A DNA stretch of 64,000 nt from Torymus aiolomorphi. Taxonomy: Eukaryota > Arthropoda > Insecta > Hymenoptera > Torymidae. Positions within the stretch are counted from its first letter, which is position 1. The number at the start of each line of letters is the position of its first letter. Location of the stretch: positions 78,592,029 to 78,656,028 of the forward strand of contig CM070873.1 of the NCBI GenBank assembly GCA_036365515.1, given 5' to 3'. This document shows positions 1-13,330 of the stretch, piece by piece. The notes under the pieces were generated by a model that saw only the letters and a list, made by a program, of their open reading frames with translations, ran no database searches and was not told the origin of the DNA. The position numbers and the translations under genes were made by a program.

Positions 1-480
1 CGCGAGTTTCGCCGCGGCGTACGCGCGCGCACGAGGCTCTAAACTTTTTGCGCGCCCGCGTCGTGCTTTTTACCAACGAGAGCTATTATACCGGCTTTTT
101 GCATCTCGCCGTCGTTTTTCGGTATATCCGCGCCAAGCCCGAGTCTGCAGCTACACGATCAGTATACGTCGAGGTTTCAGCCGTAGGAGGTCGAAATTGT
201 TCACGCAGAGTTAACGATTCGGCAACTCAATTGTATAAGCTTTTAACGCGCCGATGGCATTATTATTAAGTGCGCGGTGCTGCGCGCGAGCATTAGCGGC
301 GTGTATTTCGTAGTTGTGAGTCTAGCTCGGTTAGAATATGCGAAGAGAGGTGGGAGAGGAGAGAGCTTTAGTTCGAAACAGTCTGAGTAGCTCGAGGTTT
401 TATTGCGGTGCGCGCGTGGGAGAGAGTCTTGCCACTGCCCTGCTCTCTTCGGATCAAACTTGCCGATTGCAATTTGCAAA
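1..480. other. CpG-rich island at window start
   Basis: GC- and CpG-dense DNA with several short GCGCGC runs, a GA-rich stretch near 345-365 and no recognisable coding frame; the frames at 48-269 and 243-479 look like by-products of the low stop-codon density. It could be a promoter-proximal or enhancer island. Nothing in the sequence fixes a transcription start. Confidence 0.4.
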
Positions 481-2609
481 GTGCTAAGTCCGAGTGCTAT
501 TTTCGGTCTGTGGTCTGAGGTTACAGAAATAGCCGCTGTAGTAATATTTACTGTTCTCTGTTAGAGTAAAATGTTGAAGTTTCGCGAAATTTAATTATTC
601 AATATTACGCAATTGGTGTACATGATTTTCGCAACTTACGCTAGTAAACGCTTGGAAGAACTCTTTGAATTTGTAACACTCACCTGTAACAAAACAAAAT
701 AAAAACAGATTAAATTTTGTAGTTTTGAGAATCCATATAATTCAATAAATTAAATGAATCTTATCTATAAATGTATAACAATTGAGCCAGTGTGCAATAT
801 ATCTATCAATAATTTAGAAGATATAAAGAAATTACTCATAGTCTATCAATATATTTCTTAGTCAACGTCAAAACTCACTCTCTTTTCAATACGCAATCGT
901 AAGGACCGCAATTTTAAATATTTTAAGATTAATTTGATTCTTTAAGATGTGTTTAAAAATGTGTTTCCTTTAGTTTCGTAAAATTTATAAAACTGCACTG
1001 GTATAAATGTTAACCAAAACTAGCTATTTTTCAGTTAACTTTATAGCTAAAAACGAACATTACTTGTATTTCATAATTATATACCAATCCGAAATAAACG
1101 ATGGCATTTACGCTTCATAAAATCTGTATTTTAAGTAATAGTAGAACTCTTAGATGAATTATATTATTTTTGCATTATGATTTTTGATAAAAATGTTTCC
1201 GTTTAATTAACACGTTAATTAGCTATAAAATATGGTTACTTTTCTACCACGGTGACTAATGAAGATTTTTAGTTCGCAAAAAATCAGAATTTTAAAAACC
1301 TTTCAAACGTGAAATATCAGTCTAATGATACAACGAGCTACTTCCGTTTTCATCTCTTTCTGCAATAACAATTCCTCTCATCGAAACAATAAGTGCCGTA
1401 ATCAAAATAACAAACTTTAGAAAATTGCTGTACAACGAATGTGGGTCATTTCGGTCATTTCTCACGGCACTCGTCAGCGCGTCCTCCGCAACCGAGCAAG
1501 CGCAAGGCTTATTTCCTGAGCCTCCGCGGTGCAGCGGCACGCTTGAAGGCGATGCGTGACGGAAACTCGCGCGGCCCTTCAGAATGACACAGATATCGCG
1601 CGAGGGCGCGCGTGAGAGCCAAAACTTCCAAGAAGGAATAATACCGAAAAACGGTTGTAATGACGGTTAAATGCCTAGGAGATATAGGGATGGGAGAAGT
1701 CACGAGAAAATTACACGATGAGTCGCATAAAAGTTTAAAGCTGTTGGGCAAGGATAGTGATGAGATTTGTAATACGTATTATTTTCCCGTGTACAATAGA
1801 ATTGTATGTGACTTTGCGGGAAGATTTTCCGATGCGTTATGGGAAAGTGCTCTTAGAAATTGCAGGCAGGTAGTTTTTCTCACTGTCAAATTTCTTGCCA
1901 TTAGGCTGAAAAATTGTACTCTTACGAGCATAGAATTATTGCATAAATACCGCTAAAAAATGTAACTCGTCTTGTCATCATCTCTTATACATCTTTTAAT
2001 TGGATGATCATAAGTGTATATTAGGTACTTATGTGAGAGCAATTAGAGTGTTTTCCTGAAAATTCCAAAAGTAGTTATTTACTCTTATAGCTTGCTTACT
2101 TTATTGCATGGAAAATTATATGCTTACAGAAGTTTTTTCATTTTCTCTTAAAATTAATGAGATTAAAAGTCAACGTCGAGAAATTCCCAGATAAATTACA
2201 TGTAATTAATTTTAATATATGTACTTTACATAATGACATTACAAATACATTTGTGCTGTCACCTGACTTTCATTGAAGGAATTTAATATAAACTTTAAAA
2301 AAGTTTTAATTATTTTAGATAGACATATATGCGGTTTATGTTAATAATTCCGTATTTGAATACTCTAAATTAAATCATTTAATTACTACTCTGTGATTAT
2401 ACACTTTAATGCAGTGCCTCAGTTTTGCTTCAAAATCAGAATATTTTGATTTATACGTTCAATTTACGTAATCCAAAACCACATTAAAATCTAATTTTCC
2501 CATTCAAATATGTTTGAAAAGCATATTATTAATACCCTACCTACCTGAACTGAGTACATATATCACAATTATTAATAAAATCTCTTCGGTTTTCCACGAA
2601 AGAAAGGCA
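481..2609. other. AT-rich spacer
   Basis: AT-rich sequence without repeats or coding signal that I can recognise, except a small GC-rich patch at about 1440-1640 and the weak ORF at 1660-1868 described separately. Confidence 0.4.
1660..1868 (+). pseudogene. Possible hAT-like transposase fragment (weak)
   Basis: A short open frame (ATG at 1660, about 70 codons to a GTAGTT donor-like site at 1869). Its second half, TYYFPVYNRIVCDFAGRFSD, loosely resembles the segment of insect hAT-like and zinc-finger MYM transposase relatives that reads aromatic-FPV-x-D-x-I-x(5)-RFS. Upstream the frame has no long extension, and no catalytic residues or terminal repeats are visible. The similarity is recalled, not computed. 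It could equally be a chance ORF in AT-rich DNA. Confidence 0.18.
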
Positions 2610-3180
2610 AGCAGCTTACAAAAGAAAGTGCAGAACATTTTCTTCTAAAAGCAGCATCACGTGAAAGAAGGTGTTGAAGGGAATGAGGTGGGCGCTCGTG
2701 CAGAAGGGAAACGTAGTCGTAAGGCACGTAGATATATATGTACCCGAGACAAAGAGAAATCCGGGAGGAATATGGAAAACGAGGGAAAACTCGTGGGTAG
2801 CGCGAAAGTGCAGAGGGTTGCGAGCGAGCGAAGGCGAGAGCGTGATGGCAAAATCAAAACACGAGCCTATCGTGCAGGTGCTGAGGCACCTCAATCACGC
2901 AAAGTGACTCCATCCTTGCGCGCACGCCAGCGAGCGAACACAGATACCGTATATATACAGTACGTGTATACTTACAGGCAGAGCAGCTCGGCCTCTCCGC
3001 ATTGCAGGGCTGCGCAAACGTGACGGACGGCGTTGCCATGTGCGTGAACAATGTATCGGAGAGACGCCGCCGTAAGCAGAAACCCAAGGAGAGAAAGAAG
3101 GAGGCGGTGAAAAATGAAATAGCAGAAACAGGCCCGAGCGCGAAAGAGAGATGAAGGGGAAAACCGAGAGGAGGAAGAAC
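2610..3180. other. GA-rich, CpG-containing island
   Basis: Plus strand strongly purine-rich (GAGAAAG, GGAGAGAAAG runs) with CpG clusters. Overlapping open frames of 66-120 codons occur in four frames at once, which is the signature of stop-poor composition and not of a gene. GAGAG motifs would suit GAGA-factor-type binding. Confidence 0.35.
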
Positions 3181-4479
3181 ATTTTATGATACTTTCTCAA
3201 AGTTCTTTAAAGAATTTACTTGGATGAATATTCGAAATACGATTGTGTTTGTCATGACGTTGCTACGTGTGAGAGAATATAATTCATGAGAATAGTGTAA
3301 TGTGAGGCAAGCAAATAAAACAATACCGTGGAATATAGTCGATGATAAAGTATAAATAGTATAAAAACAGAAGAACTGGAAAAGAACAAATAAAAATTAG
3401 GAAGTAAAGACAAAGCGGAATGATAAACAAACAAACAAAAATTAGGAAGTAATAGACAAAGCGGAATGATAAACAAAAATATGGACAGTAGCGTTCTTTG
3501 AATATTTAGAAATAGCTGCAAGCGTTTTATTTACGAAAAAAACGTATGTTGATGTAAAAATTCCGAAGCAAATTTTGTATAATGCAAAAGCTGTTACAGA
3601 ATTTGTAAAATAAACAAAGAAAAATTGAATGTAATTTATAATATTTATCAGGATACAAGGTTTAAAAACTTTGTAAGAGATAATTAAATTACACGAGAAA
3701 TTTCTTCTTCAGAGACATCGCACGCTTTTCCTCTCCACCATTAATAGATTAAGGAGACAATGGAACTTTCTTCCTTCGAACATATACAAGCATACTTCAT
3801 ACAAGATGTATTTTTACTTTATCTGTTTCGTCTATTATCTCACTTTCTTTTTCTTTTGTAATAAAGGGCTCTTAGCCCACTCAAAGTTTAAATAAATAAA
3901 TAAAATAAATAAACAAATGAAAAGGACAAATTATAACTAACAAAAGATATCTAAAAAATGACAGAAACTGAATATGCAATTCCACGAGTTCGTTATGTAA
4001 GTTGTAACGAAACATGTTCTTTATATTCAAGCTGCACTTGTAATACATTATGGTAATGAAAGAGAAAGTAAACATGAATTGAGAAATGAAAAATTCCATT
4101 TGACACTCCGACGTATAGTTCAATTGAACTTCGAGCTTAACCACGACAGCGTGCCTGCATTATTGAGACATGTAGAGAAAAATATGAAACACGATGAAAG
4201 TTGCTAGAAGTATCAGTTGAATTGAGAGGTTATTGAAGAAGGCAACAAACTTATGATTGGATTTCTTGCAATAGCATTGAATGTATAATGGCCGAGTATA
4301 CACATGTTGTATTAAATATGAATAGATAGCATATAATAATGCATATAATTTAAATACTGAGTTTCTTTTTAAATTATAATGTATGTAAATATAATGAATT
4401 GGTGGAAAAGAATTATGTGAGAAATCAGCGATTGAGAAGAAAAAGTCTTGCATTTTTTGTTCTTTTATGATACAGAGCT
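3181..4479. other. AT-rich spacer with a small tandem duplication
   Basis: AT-rich DNA without a gene. It holds the imperfect tandem duplication at 3392-3479 listed separately. Open frames of 87-97 codons on the minus strand are Phe/Ile/Leu/Tyr-rich low-complexity translations and are not credible genes. Confidence 0.4.
3392..3479. repeat. Two-copy tandem repeat, about 44 bp period
   Basis: The block beginning AAAATTAGGAAGTAA and ending GCGGAATGATAAACAAA occurs twice in succession with small differences (an extra T and a short CAAA run). This is a simple local duplication. Confidence 0.75.
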
Positions 4480-5275
4480 AAAACTCGAGCGCATTGGCAC
4501 GAGCAGCTTCCGAAAACACCGACAAACTTCTCCGGAGGCGAAGAAAATCCCCTTTTCTCCCTTGCTATTTTCACAAACTGACAGTTTTAAGAAAAGAAGA
4601 GGAAACTCGAAGCACCGCTCCATCTCGCAACCTCGAAAAAACTCAAGACCTCGAGAAAGAGAGAGAAAGAGAGGGTGCGATATAGACAAAATCCCTTCGG
4701 CGCACCTTCCCACTCCTTCGCTCTTTCTCTCTCACACTCTCTGTCTCCCACACAGTTCGCCGCATCGCCTCCTCCTGGTCTGCGACCGCGAGAGACAAAC
4801 GGCGCGGCACGCGGGGCGAGGAAAGACGGAGGCGGGAGCACAAAAGAGACGGCGCATCGCCCGAGGAATCTGAAATCAGGTGAACCCGCGCGCGCGCGCC
4901 AACTCGACGTGACTGCAATATGCAAACTCTCCCCTTGACTGCGCATCTACAGGGCGAGCACAGAACTTTGGCAGGCGCGAGAGTTGCGCACCCCCTGCTT
5001 ACTTTGCCGCAAACAATATGATAACAGTGCGCGTTTACAGTCCTAACCGGACAAGTTTTCGGCGCATCTACCGACGGCCAGTGTAAAAATCGATGAGGAA
5101 ACGATCTCTCACGCCCTCGCGTCATGCCGGAGGTTGACGCGAGAAAACGTGGTTCGGAGAGCGCGACTGTGACAGATAATGCTAAGACAAATTTAACTGT
5201 CTGGCAGCAGAAGGTTTCGCCTTGAAGTGATTTGATATTTGTGTACTCAGAGTGATTACCGATAACCAAGTACAC
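4480..5275. other. CpG island with GA/CT tracts
   Basis: GC-rich, with GAGAGAGAAAG at about 4655-4675, CTCT-rich DNA at 4718-4750 and a short alternating CG run near 4890. A 210-codon minus-strand frame crosses it. It is Arg/Ser/Leu-rich, has no recognisable domain and ends in an Arg/Ser repeat templated by the GA tract, so it is not called a gene. Confidence 0.4.
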
Positions 5276-7014
5276 GGTAAATATAACTTATAGAAAAGAA
5301 CAATACAAATCAGAGTAATTTGAGACATTCGACGATTTTTTTTGGGAATCATTTTTATTCTAAAATATTTTTTTCATGCACAAATTTCTTTTAATTATAG
5401 TACATTGAAGTATTTTATAGATTTCATATGTGGTAAATATTTGGTGAAAACTCGTGAAATTTTTTTTCGTGAGATGTAGGAGATATAGGATAAGATCCCC
5501 GAATATGGCCCAGCGCCTATTATCAAGTTCGAATCACTTTAACATATCATTTTTAACACATTTCCCTGGAGATTGATCACTTTAAAACCAAAATAATCTT
5601 TTGTTCAATTTTTATAGTCATTTATATTTCGATGGGCCATATTGAGAGACTTTACTCTATATCTTAATAGATATAGTTATGACATTTACCATGCACACTC
5701 ATATTTTCAAAATACTTTATCACTCTATAATGAAAATATAGCGCAAAATCGTTTTCTTGGGGTTTCTCTATGTTAGAAAACAAAACTGGAAGAACTCGCT
5801 TCAGAACGAATGAAAAATAAAACAAATTTTTATTATTAAAAAAATCGAAACGCTAAAACTTTCAAAACAACTTACAACTGTAAAATAAAAGAAAAACCAC
5901 CTATTCCAGTAAAAATTTTTAGCTGAAGAAGCCTTATCGAAAACAAAAGATATAAGTTTTATATTATTAATATCGATCAAAGCGTTCTCGAGATATTAGC
6001 TATATGTACACAAACACAAACGAAAAAAGTTTTCTCTACAATAGCGGATTATTAAGCTAAAAGATTTTAAATAAGTTTTTAAGTTGATTTTTACTTAAAA
6101 ATTTGCTTCAGGATTTTAAAGCCTTTTTGAGAAAGCAAAAAATATAATATACCTTATTGCTTTGGTGATGAGTAGAAGAATTAGTGAAAAAGAGAGACGG
6201 AACGTGCGTAAAATTTCTTATCATCGAGCGGTCAATTAATAGCTGAGCTCTTTTTTCTTCGCTCGCCTCCTTCTTCCTTGCGAAGGCCTTTAATCACAGA
6301 TTTAATTGAATTTTAGGATTACACGCAATTAGCTGCCATACGTGTATAAATGAAGACTTAATGGCATTATCGGTTCACATATGTGTAGAAGGAACTGATG
6401 TGCGATACATCGAAACGGCAACGCGAAAATATACATACATGCGAGTAAAATCATGAAAGTTCTTGTCTTGCTTCTGACATGTGCGGAATTTGTTTTTGAA
6501 TGCAGCATTCGTTTTCATTTTCTTGTCAAAACAAAATTTTAATACTCGTCAAATGAAACGGACGTCTGTTCGTCGATGGTATTTCATGTTTCATCAATAT
6601 TTCGAACAAATAATTTTCCTTACGGAGAATAAATTCGTTAGGTTGACATCAGTATTGTCGCATTTATGTTTGTAATATATTCCTACCTGCATTACCTTCG
6701 TTTGCAATTTACATTTGTTTGTTTTCATAAAATAATTTTACTAAATATGAGAATAAACAAAAAAACAAGAGTGTGAAAAATGCTGATTGTGAATTTGCAT
6801 CATACATATATAACTGCGCGCATTGTAGGGAAAAGGTAGCCTTTTATCTAGAATATCTAACTAAAGCAGAATAATTTAGTAGATATGATATTAACTTTGT
6901 TGTTGTTTATTTTCGTTATCCAAGAGAAAGAATTTAATCTTTGAACGAGTTCCATTTTTGTTAACAAAATTCTTCTTGCATATTATTTTAAAGAAAAACG
7001 CAAATTAGAGGCTA
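5276..7014. other. AT-rich spacer
   Basis: AT-rich, no recognisable gene. A GGCCCA/GGGCCA pair flanked by ATAT (about 5505 and 5635) and repeated ATATAG motifs hint at an old degraded repeat. 6201-6380 is less AT-rich and has homeodomain-type ATTA/AATTAG motifs. Confidence 0.35.
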
Positions 7015-7215
7015 GACCGTGCGCGCTTGCGCGCGTATTATTGATGTGTATCGCAGCCAAATGACCCGCTCCGTTCATGTATGCGGCGACGATGCATCGA
7101 AATGAGCCATCAATAAACATTTAGCATTGGTATGCAAATCCCAGTGAGAGCTGCGTTGCTTGAGAGCCAAGTGGCGCCGCCGTTCGCCTCCTTCGCCCCC
7201 TAAAATTCACGCTTT
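7015..7215. promoter_or_regulatory. Candidate regulatory island
   Basis: A compact 200-bp block of balanced composition in AT-rich DNA. It begins with a short palindromic GCGCGCTTGCGCGCG run and contains ATGCAAAT (POU/octamer-type), CAATAAACA (forkhead-type) and CCGCCGTTCGCC. Such mixed motif content without coding potential is typical of insect enhancers, but conservation cannot be judged here. Confidence 0.25.
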
Positions 7216-8869
7216 CCGCCCAAGCACGACGGCCGTGTAGGACTGTGTAATATACATATTTATATACATATATTCACACACATATACAAGCTTTTATATA
7301 TGTACGTACATAGATCTAAAGAAAATAGAAGATTTGGGCGTTGCCAGAAATCGGGAATCTACATTCGCGGGGGCGTCTGGTTTGGATTATATAATTAATA
7401 ATCAATAATTACATGTAAACTTTGAATAATGTATTATTCAAAAATCTGTATGAAGATTGTAAATACCTGTAACAAGTTGATAAAATATCCTTATAGAATT
7501 AATAAAAAATAATAATTAGATATTTTAGCAAATGTAGAATTTTCAGTTCGTACATGTTGCAAATAGTCTTTTAAATTTCTAATAATAAAAAATATATGCC
7601 TTGTAAGTATTCAAGTTTTACTTATTTCCACCGTGGGGAGCAAACTTGTGTCAAGCCGCACTGCAGGTTATTTTTAAATTATCTAGGTTGGAGAAATAGG
7701 TTACAGTAGATCGACTAAAGTTTATACATTTCTTTCGTACTTTTAAGTTAATTTAAAGTTTTAATAATTTTTTCAAAGTTAAAAGGTCAATAAACTTTTA
7801 TTTAATTTTAAATTTTTAATTTTACAATATTTTCGTTCTCCGTTCTATGATTTTCTGTTCTATGGATAAATGTTATTTCGAGTAATAATATTTATACATA
7901 ATATTTAGAGTTAGAAAACGTTGTATATTTCATAAACCATGAGAAGTAAATGGATTTTGTGCAAAACTGCTTATAGGTTCACATATAAGATCACTGTAAT
8001 TATTATACTAGCATGATTGACAGATCAAATTTATGTATGCACACGTTTTAATTTAGCTTTAAAAACGATGCTTGGGGCTCGATTTCAAGGGTGCTTCTGC
8101 TACTTATAAATTTTATCATTATGGCTTAATTGGAATACTGATTTTAATTTATTATTTAATTTTGCTTTATCACAACAATTTAACTTAGAATTATACTTCC
8201 TAACAATTTTTCATGATGAGTCGAATGGAGGTTGTATCCAAGTAATGGAAAATAATTAAAGCAAAATCATTGTTATCCATATACTGGCACGTCGTCAACT
8301 TTTAGTTCTGTAAAATATTTCACTCTAAAAGCATAACAAGCTAATTTTCCACAACATTCTACGGTCGGCAAATGAATTCCTAGCGCATACCCACGCAGGA
8401 TGAATCGCATAGTGTGCTACAAGAGACATAAAAATGCCGCAATTTTTAATTAACAAATAAAAGAGAGAAATTCGTTGTCGGACTTTTACGACCAGTATAA
8501 AATGTGGAAATTCCCTTTATAATAATAATGGAGAAACGAACCATAGGAGGGAATTCGCGCCCCTCGCATGTGTGGCCGAAGAATTTTACGAGGCTGAAGA
8601 GCGCAAAAGAGAACACGAGGAGAATAGAAGGGATGAAAGGAGAAAATGCTAGGAGCCTAAAGATGACTAGATTATTATTTATGCTAATTGACTTTTTTTC
8701 AATAAAGCCTTTCTTATAAAACATATAATTTTTAAAGATTTTTTAATTGAAAAAATACAATAATTTAATAGAGGAAATAATATGTCATTAAAAATGTTTC
8801 TCATAGAATTTCAAACTGGCTCCTAAGAATTTAATACAGATTATTGCTTGGCATCGTATATCCCATCTC
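7216..8869. other. AT-rich spacer
   Basis: AT-rich, no gene or repeat recognised. Overlapping ORFs near 8446-8724 on both strands have no family likeness. Confidence 0.4.
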
Positions 8870-9300
8870 GAATTCCAAAAGGTGCCGCTGAAAGCTCACC
8901 AACTCAAACTTCTCCAAAATAGCTCCTCCATCGCACTTTTCATTACCACACCATTCCTCCGACTAGTTCGCGCACACTCCAGCGCGCGTATTCCTCCCTC
9001 CAGAATTTCCTCTCTCCTGCTCGCTCGCCTTTCATAGCGTGTTGACGTACCATCAGGTATGGAGATGAACCAGACACGCCCCGGGCAGTGCTTCTCTCTC
9101 TCTCTTCCTCTCTTTCCGGTCTTTCGTCCTGCGACCACGAAGCTCGCGCGTGTACGGCTGCTCCGGCGATCGTAAATGCTGTTATAGGGATGTGCGCGAG
9201 TGCCACGCAGCTAACTTATCGCCGCTCCGCTGGGCGCGCACACGTAAAAATTCAATCTAGGGATTTTCAATTTTACATTCGCCCTGGCCGGCACTATACT
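8870..9300. other. CpG island with CT tract
   Basis: CpG-rich sequence with a CTCTCTCTC run at about 9093-9115. The frames over it on both strands are compositional. Regulatory role possible but unproven. Confidence 0.35.
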
Positions 9301-9746
9301 ACGTTTACACGCACTCACCTCACGCTCGTTATACAGCCCTTTGAATTCCCCTTTTTTCCCTGTATATATGTGTGTACATCCACGTGGGCGCGATGTAGTG
9401 ACAAAATATAGGGGAAAAGAATAGGAATAACAGACTAAGTGAAACAGAACTGATTCGAACATTACTGTAAAGAACGGAGAATTCGAGGATTGAAAAACAA
9501 ATGGCATCGACAGGCGGTCAGTCTCTCATGCGGAAAATAGAATATGATAAAAATCGCTATTATTACCTAAATACTATAGATTAAGCAGATTTATTAAAAC
9601 ATTTGCAGAACATATTACATATTATGTTTGGCCAAAATATAAGTAAAAGTTGTTATGCCTGTTAATCACTATTTAAGTAAAATACAATTAGAATTATAAA
9701 TACGTAATATATTTGATTTACGATATATCAAATACAAAGTTTATGA

Positions 9747-9751
<5 letters not shown>

Positions 9752-9835
<84 letters not shown>

Positions 9836-9854
9836 TGTGTGTGTGTGTGTGTGT
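9752..9854. repeat. (GT)n microsatellite
   Basis: About 100 bp of nearly pure GT dinucleotides broken once by AT. The Cys/Val translation of this tract is not a gene. Confidence 0.97.
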
Positions 9855-10087
9855 ACGCGATGATATCTCAACTCCTACTGAACTAATTTTAATGAAACAA
9901 ATCACATTCTTTTTGTTTTCTTTTATCTCAATTACAGGGAAAACTCCATTTTTTATTTTTTTGATGCAGTTTTTTATGTTAATTTTTCTTTTTTAATGAT
10001 AAGGTTAATGATATTAATTTAGTAAAAGCCTCATTTTCATTTTAAAATTTTTGAATCACCTGTCTTTATTCCTTTTTTATACAAGTA

Positions 10088-10091
10088 AACG
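10088..10091. repeat. Target-site duplication, left (AACG)
   Basis: AACG directly precedes the solo LTR and is repeated directly after it at 10814-10817, supporting the element ends. Confidence 0.7.
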
Positions 10092-10813
10092 TGACGTCTT
10101 ATTCAACGGTTGCGAACTTATTCTTTTTTTAGCTTAATTTTTGTTGGAAATTAGTCGAGCACGATTTTTTCCCCGAAAACCATCTACGTCGCCCACCGCG
10201 TGAGCTTCGGAGAAGCTCGCGTCACGACTCGGCCGCCGGGTCGCGGCTTCGGTCTCGAGGAGCGGGGAGCGAGCCGATCTGCAACCCCAGCCGCAGCCTA
10301 TCTGCCGACCTTTTTACCGCCACCAATAGGAACGCGCGACCCCCAACCCTTGCCGAGTATTCTGCTCAGCTCAGAAATTTCGGAGCTGACTCGCTCTCCG
10401 CGCTCCGCCGGAGACGGACCTCCTGGTCTCGCCAGGCTCTCGCCTGCACTCCCGCCAACAGCGACTCTGTCATTATGGGCAAAAGGAGTGTTCTTACCCT
10501 CGCCAAGTGCGGCCTACCGCGCCGCTCAGGCAAAAAGGGGGTGACACCTCGAGCCACGCTCGGTGTCACTAGGACAAGCCAGGACTGGAGAGTCTCGCGA
10601 GCCCGCGAAACTAACGCGACCGCAAATCACATTTCATTTTCCTTTTTTTTTCGTTTATTTAAATTTTCTTAATTGTATTAGTTTTAGTTTATAATTTGCT
10701 CTACCGTTTATCAGAATTTTATTATTTTAACTTTAATTTTTTCTGTATGCAATTTTATTAACCTTTTACAATATCCAATTCCTCATGCTCTCCGCCGACG
10801 CTGACTTACGTCA
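10092..10813. mobile_element. Solo LTR, copy 1
   Basis: A 722-bp repeat that begins TGACGTC and ends TTACGTCA, i.e. TG...CA with a 6-bp TGACGT/ACGTCA inverted terminus, flanked by a 4-bp AACG duplication. The first two thirds are GC-rich and the last third is AT-rich, ending in CTCCGCCGACGCTGAC. A second copy with the same ends but a different 4-bp flank lies at 41642-43641. Short inverted terminus, TG/CA ends and 4-bp duplication are what solo LTRs of Gypsy- or BEL-type retrotransposons show. No internal retroviral genes are present. Open frames across it on both strands are not coding. Confidence 0.72.
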
Positions 10814-12549
10814 AACGTGTACTTCTTTGGAAAATTCATGTGTCGGGAACTTAGCATTGCAACTTTTAGAAAAAAAAAACATGTTAATGTGTAAGTATAA
10901 GGTACCATAAAACTATGTACTATAACATTTTCAACTTATTATATGCATTAGTTCTCGAGAAAAAAATTAAATTATGAAACAAAAATCTTTTTTTGGTTCT
11001 GACGCGATAACTGGTGTAAAAAGTACTTAAATACTTTAAAATTTTATGAAAAGGTATAGATTTTATATATTTATTGAATGAGGCCGTTGGGCAAAAATAT
11101 TGGTTAATAAATTACGAAAGTATTATTAAAAGAATTTAACACTGTCTGATTCTTAATTGGGAATTCCCTCTAAATTGTACTATTCAATGATACTAAACTG
11201 AAAAAATAATTAATTTAATTTTAATTGATCCGCAGTCCGTTGAAATAACTCGAAGCAAATATTTTCAAATTAAACTAGTAGTCCTCCAACGCAATCTTTA
11301 AGACACCCTGCATTAGAATATATGGCGGGGGCATAATTATCTTTCTCGCGCCACCTCTAGGGTCGAGTCTTTTATCGTGAAGCAGTGGGTATCTCGACGC
11401 TCGCAGTCACTTCAAAGCTCGGCACAGCGTTACGCATCAAAACTCGACGACAGCCGCAGTCCTTTACTCTGTAAAACTTTTCACGTAGCGTGACTGCGCA
11501 AAATGTATGTATATGTATATATCGATTAGGCCCGCATTAACAAGTGCGAGACGGGAGGTACGTTGGGAATAGCCGAAAGAAGTCCTGTTGAATATTTGTT
11601 ACTGTCGGTCGGGAATGATAAATGAAAAGGAAATGTGGATCACTTCGTTTATATAGCAGTGATGAAATCGTAATTAAATTTCGACGTCCATTCTAGAACT
11701 TTTTTTTTGTAATATAGTTTTTATTAATAATGGAATTTACTACCCAGTTTCATAAGTAAAAAAAGATTTTCCGATTATAACTGTAAATTGGGGTAAGGGA
11801 ATTAAATTAGGTTAATCAACGAATATTGGGAAAAAATTATAGATTCTATCCATTTCCAACAATAAACTTATTCAAAAAATGTAAAATCTATCTCTCTGTA
11901 AACGTTCACAACAATTCATTGACTTTTAATGCTTTATCGGTCGACAACGGAAACATATTTTTTCTGATCTATAGATGCATATAACTTTCTGAAATTTAAA
12001 CAGATTAAAATACTTTGCAGATCAAATAACTAATAAAATTTCATGAAGGTTCGTTAAATGCTTGCCAATAAATGAACTATAGAAAAAAATCGGACATCTC
12101 CCTTAATAACAAATTTTAGCCGATTGATATTTTGATTTTTAAAAGAGAGAACAGCAATTAAAATTTTTTGGGTTTGAAAAAACATTTTTTTTTCTTCAAA
12201 AACGATGAGAATAAGCTGCATCCAAATTACAAGAAGTAGATAAGTTCTCATGCGCGCATGCACTCATCCACATGTACAGTATACAAAAAGATACGGGAAG
12301 TATTTCTCTAAAATAGTGTATTTTCTTCGTTCCGCAAACTTCTTTATCAAAAAAGCAATACTATCAGCTATTAGTTTAAAAGTACATTTTAAATTAAACG
12401 TTACTATTACTTCATATCCGCACAAAAATTTTCGAAAAAGATCCGTATAAAACTAATATTAATGAAAAAATGGTTCTCTTTTTTCTTGAAGCATTTATTT
12501 TCTCAATTCAAGTTATATGTATAACTATAAATTCTAAGTTTGCAATAAG
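10814..12549. other. AT-rich spacer
   Basis: AT-rich, with a short GC-richer stretch at 11330-11530 (CTCGACG and CGCAGTC repeats). No gene recognised. Confidence 0.4.
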
Positions 12550-13330
12550 AAACAAATCATATATAGAGATGACAGCGGCAATGCAAGGAGCAGAAGCACG
12601 CCGGCAGGAGAGTAATTAAGACTTGGCCAGGAAGAGGACGGCGACGACAGAATTCACCGTACGCACGCGCGCGCCTATATGCAACCAGTGCTATAGTCGA
12701 CAAGGTGGCAGTTCCGGTACGCAACTCTCTCTCTCCCTCTCTCACTCGCGAGACAGATAACATACATAGAGAGAGGGGGTGGGGAGTACCTGAAGTGGCG
12801 AGCACAGGACTCGGGAGAGCAGCCCCGGGGAAACCTAATTCGAGGATGCGCGCGTCCGCGTACGTTATACCTCCGCAGCGCGCCGAGAGAGCTTCATGCA
12901 TATTCAGCGTATTTGCGGGGGCGGTCGCCGACGCGCGCGTAGCAGCTAGCCACTACGACTACAATGAGTTAGCGAGGGAGAAGGGAAATCGTCGTCCGCG
13001 TATACATGAATATGGCGAGAGAGCTTGTTTTGCGCGATACACAGTGCACGGGATGGATAGCTACGCGCGTATATACGCGGCAGAAGTTTCGCGCAGAGCG
13101 AAGGAACTTCGCCCCTTGACGCTGTCCGCTGCACTGGCAGGGGAGATTCGGTCCAGCGGTTCCCGCGTTATTTATGAAGAGCTGCGGGCTTTATGAAGAG
13201 CTTCGATTGGGAATATCATTAATTTACGTTGACGCGAGTTTAGAGAAGGGACGGCACGGCGTACAGCGCGCGAGTTAACAGTCTTGTTAGTTCAGAGGAT
13301 TAATTAGAAGGCGTGTTACTTGATACACAG
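12550..13330. other. CpG island with CT and GA tracts
   Basis: CpG-dense island with CTCTCTCTCCCTCTCTC near 12725 and GA runs near 12768. The 163-codon plus frame (12705-13196) begins inside the CT tract, has no domain and shares its space with two antisense frames, so it is left uncalled. Confidence 0.4.

Noticed and set aside
4643..5275. 210-codon minus-strand ORF, the longest in the left half
   Set aside because: It lies in a CpG island with few stop codons, is crossed by open frames on both strands, ends in Arg/Ser repeats made by a GA tract, and shows no domain.
12705..13196. 163-codon plus-strand ORF
   Set aside because: Starts in a CT tract, covers a CpG island, has antisense open frames and no family likeness or flanking splice signals.
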